DNA from: Phallusia fumigata
Taxonomy: Eukaryota > Chordata > Ascidiacea > Phlebobranchia > Ascidiidae
Reading direction: 5' to 3'
Assembly: GCA_008931825.1 (NCBI GenBank)
Contig: QXVZ01032730.1
Coordinates: forward strand, 3,629 to 24,917
DNA length: 21,289 bases
This document shows positions 21,001 to 21,289 of this stretch, piece after piece; position 1 is the first letter of the stretch; every line of letters starts with the position of its first letter. Under the pieces are notes generated by a model. It was not told the DNA's origin. It worked only from the letters and a program-made list of their open reading frames with translations, and made no database searches. Made by a program: the position numbers and the translations under genes.

Positions 21001-21075
21001 TTGCAGCATCCACGTATTCATATCGTTTATAAATCCCCCTGGTGGTGATTCTGTTTCTCCGATCTCTTTTTGTGC
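14833..21075 (-). CDS. M1 aminopeptidase (aminopeptidase N-like), C-terminal 450 residues, 11 exons
   Basis: Eleven minus-strand exons (21075-20879, 20524-20439, 19844-19720, 19034-18979, 18599-18452, 18038-17965, 17369-17262, 16774-16607, 16137-15997, 15513-15432, 15000-14833) have GT donors and AG acceptors, join in phase, total 1353 nt and end in TAA. The product matches the C-terminal half of M1 zinc metallopeptidases: an LQMGFP segment and FLLD, the beta-sandwich domain with GYYRVNYDDDNW, then the helical ERAP1_C-like domain ending TNIQWRTDNEENVYTWL. Four cysteines (ACSYGVPGC; VYC and LTC) sit where vertebrate aminopeptidase N has its two disulfides. Five N-glycosylation sequons suit an ectodomain. 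In this family the enzyme is a type II membrane ectopeptidase that removes N-terminal residues from peptides. The zinc-binding HExxH half and the 5' end lie beyond 21289. ERAP, LNPEP or TRHDE paralogues are less likely but not excluded. Confidence 0.93.
15432..15513 (-). CDS. Aminopeptidase exon 10 (residues 368-395)
   Basis: Acceptor AATTCTAG, donor GTGCGT; 82 nt. It encodes YGTTFFSFSGIISSC then HFSTEFELQE, aligned with the Y-G-x-x-x-F-S-F-S-x-[IL]-I ... F-S-T-E-[YF]-[ED]-L-Q-[QE] stretch that precedes the last helices. It was located because the flanking exons left a phase 2 to phase 0 gap that needed one more exon. Confidence 0.9.
15629..15700 (+). repeat. Decayed hammerhead-like repeat copy in an aminopeptidase intron
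   Basis: Stem III AAACG (15633-15637) pairs with CGTTT (15672-15676). TA then TGCA follow the 5' strand, as expected for a cleavage site and a short stem I. The core reads CTGATAG instead of CTGATGA, and GAAA has become AAAA. Stem II GACAA/TTGTC with loop CAGCGA is identical to the copy at 9542-9557. Core changes should make it inactive. Confidence 0.5.
15997..16137 (-). CDS. Aminopeptidase exon 9 (residues 321-368)
   Basis: Acceptor TTATCAG, donor GTAAGT; 141 nt. It encodes FLDYVLDETYVRSQDASS then ARDITWDYIRQNWGNIY. This matches the family pattern Y-L-x-Y-[TV]-L-x-x-x-x-[IV]-R-x-Q-D and [LIT]-x-W-D-[FY]-[IV]-x-x-N-W. Confidence 0.94.
16483..16495 (+). promoter_or_regulatory. CTCF-like core in an aminopeptidase intron
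   Basis: CCGCTAGGTGGCA fits 12 of 13 consensus positions. A weaker relative, CTGCTAGGTGGT, is at 20545-20556 in another intron of the same gene. The two share TTAT-C-GCTAGGTGG context and could instead be a short repeat. Confidence 0.28.
16607..16774 (-). CDS. Aminopeptidase exon 8 (residues 265-321)
   Basis: Acceptor TTAACAG, donor GTAATT; 168 nt. It encodes ITPNLRTTVYCHTLANTG, then EWDFVWQQYLA and YALTCTQTPWIVRR. The P-N-L-R-x-x-V-Y-C motif and the later L-x-C correspond to the second disulfide of vertebrate aminopeptidase N. This is the most strongly family-like exon in the window. Confidence 0.95.
17060..17152 (+). repeat. G-rich repeat remnant in an aminopeptidase intron
   Basis: An AGGGGTGGACTATAAATG start, a TTGGGGGGTGGGGGGGTGC stretch and a CGACCCCTAGATACGCCC end resemble transposon-derived sequence common in invertebrate introns. 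The family is not identified. Confidence 0.3.
17262..17369 (-). CDS. Aminopeptidase exon 7 (residues 229-265)
   Basis: Acceptor TTACAG, donor GTACGT; 108 nt. It encodes YQRINAIDTACSYGVPGC then VENATMQFVDW. The two cysteines seven residues apart match the first C-terminal disulfide of vertebrate aminopeptidase N (pattern A-C-S-x-G-[LV]-P-x-C). NAT is a sequon. Confidence 0.93.
17965..18038 (-). CDS. Aminopeptidase exon 6 (residues 205-229)
   Basis: Acceptor TAATTAG, donor GTAAGT; 74 nt, in phase 0 and out phase 2. It encodes EYLAYLVTNVYNNLTW then VDDGSHLEQ, equivalent to the Y-L-x-x-x-V-x-P-L-[YF] helix and following loop of aminopeptidase N. It has an NLT sequon. Confidence 0.88.
18128..18318 (+). 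repeat. Dispersed repeat, copy C (aminopeptidase intron, antisense to the gene)
   Basis: Aligns with copy A from about CAGTGACTC to GAGAACAACGGG, including TTGGTTGAACTTTC, CAGCGACAAGAATTTGATAA and AAGACGCTC. It lies in the 413-base intron between exons 5 and 6 and extends a few bases up to the region before exon 5's donor. Confidence 0.7.
18452..18599 (-). CDS. Aminopeptidase exon 5 (residues 155-204)
   Basis: Acceptor GGCACAG, donor GTTAGT; 148 nt. It encodes AGKLSYDIALNLTEFLQYD then YITWESALDELSYFNLVLGR. This matches the family pattern of A-L-x-L-x-x-[YF]-L, then [YF]-x-x-W and an L-x-x-L stretch. NLT is a glycosylation sequon. The reading frame also runs open into the intron upstream of the acceptor. 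Confidence 0.93.
18979..19034 (-). CDS. Aminopeptidase exon 4 (residues 137-155)
   Basis: Only 56 nt, acceptor TTTTGCAG and donor GTGATG. It encodes VIDVRTRGQLLNDAFNLAR, matching the conserved helix I-x-x-x-x-R-[AG]-Q-[IL]-[IL]-[DN]-D-A-F-N-L-A-R of M1 peptidases. The final arginine codon is split with the next exon. Confidence 0.93.
19050..19135 (+). repeat. tRNA-like T-arm fragment
   Basis: GGTTCAAACCCC at 19103 is a B-box and T-loop match. It is preceded by a small hairpin ACCTTCGTAAGGT (19086-19098), as in an anticodon arm. No convincing A box was found. It is probably a short tRNA-derived repeat fragment inside an aminopeptidase intron. Confidence 0.3.
19720..19844 (-). CDS. Aminopeptidase exon 3 (residues 95-136)
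   Basis: Acceptor GTTTAG, donor GTGAGT; 125 nt. It encodes GNYEGFGYYRVNYDDDNW then RLIIQQLITDFS, the family signature G-[FY]-[FY]-R-V-N-Y-D at the end of the beta-sandwich domain and the start of the C-terminal helical domain. The two leading bases complete a serine codon begun in the previous exon. Confidence 0.94.
19969..20056. repeat. CCCGGG-rich AT-spaced repeat remnant
   Basis: ACCCCGGGAAATCCCGGGAT is followed by CCCAATCCCGTTCCCGG and ATTCCGGGATTTTAAT. Several inverted copies of ATCCCGG/CCGGGAT can pair with each other. It lies in the 594-base intron and looks like a degraded transposon end. Confidence 0.45.
20439..20524 (-). CDS. Aminopeptidase exon 2 (residues 66-95)
   Basis: Acceptor TTTTCAG, donor GTGAGT; 86 nt, phase 2 in and phase 1 out. 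It encodes YVWAVPLWWQTKSR, matching the Y-x-W-x-[IV]-P strand of the M1 beta-sandwich domain. The NKT sequon is a likely glycosylation site. The neighbouring exons predict exactly this segment, which is why the exon was searched for and accepted despite having no long ORF. Confidence 0.88.
20879..21075 (-). CDS. Aminopeptidase exon 1 in window (residues 1-66)
   Basis: It opens after a TTAAG acceptor in phase 0 (AQKEIGETE) and ends TAT GG before GTAAGT. It carries INDMNTWMLQMGFPTINMKR followed by SQERFLLD, the junction between the catalytic domain and the small beta-sandwich domain in M1 enzymes. In vertebrate aminopeptidase N the matching stretch reads TLQMGFPV then FLLDP. Upstream coding exons are outside the window; nothing in 21076-21289 resembles the expected preceding segment. 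Confidence 0.9.
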
Positions 21076-21289
21076 CTTAAGATAACAATAACGGTATAAC
21101 TTTACTTTGATTCTAACTAACACTCTTTTACTGCCAGTGGGTAAAACTCCAGGTATTTCAATTTACAACAAAACAAAGATTTTTCGTGCCCATCTTTAAA
21201 ACAAAGTCAGGTTTTTAGCAAAGTTTAAATTAAGCACATAATTGATGGTTTTAAATAGTCTCAATGAGAAGATACAAGGCAGTACTTGT

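Overview
The window looks like AT-rich nuclear DNA of a tunicate, most probably a Ciona-type ascidian. The reasons are a multi-exon gene with short exons and GT/AG introns of about 350-690 bases, no bacterial-style long ORFs, many small fold-back repeats, tRNA-like repeat heads, and one sequence matching 15 of 16 bases of the Ciona trans-spliced leader. The organism call is inference. Five isolated N bases (3484, 4124, 5194, 5667, 14816) mark joins between assembled pieces, and at least two of them look faulty.

Right third (about 14.5-21.1 kb, minus strand): eleven consecutive exons were read by eye. They join in perfect phase into the last 450 residues of an M1-family zinc aminopeptidase that resembles vertebrate aminopeptidase N (ANPEP/CD13). 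The catalytic half lies beyond the right edge. The last coding exon is present twice inside an exact 333-base tandem copy split by a single N, most simply an unmerged contig overlap.

Middle (about 13.1-13.7 kb, plus strand): a short gene model, convergent with the aminopeptidase. Its first exon encodes a clear signal peptide and ends in a perfect GTAAGT donor. The second and third exons are weaker. It may encode a small secreted peptide of about 80 residues.

Left 13 kb: no protein gene could be supported. It holds fold-back elements, tRNA-like promoter boxes on the minus strand, a perfect 21-bp hairpin, a dispersed repeat family (three copies in the window) and assembly joins. Two contig ends share 51 identical bases, implying that the two pieces between 3485 and 5193 are in the wrong order or were circularly permuted.

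The most interesting signal is a set of hammerhead-ribozyme-like motifs in small repeats at about 4869-4910, 9529-9578 and 15633-15676, with a decayed relative on the minus strand at 5744-5832. They show the CUGANGA core, a stem II hairpin, GAAA, and short complementary stem I or stem III pairs around the expected cleavage site. Hammerheads are known in Penelope-like retroelements and retrozymes of other animals, so these are probably remnants of such a family. Folding and searching could not be done here.
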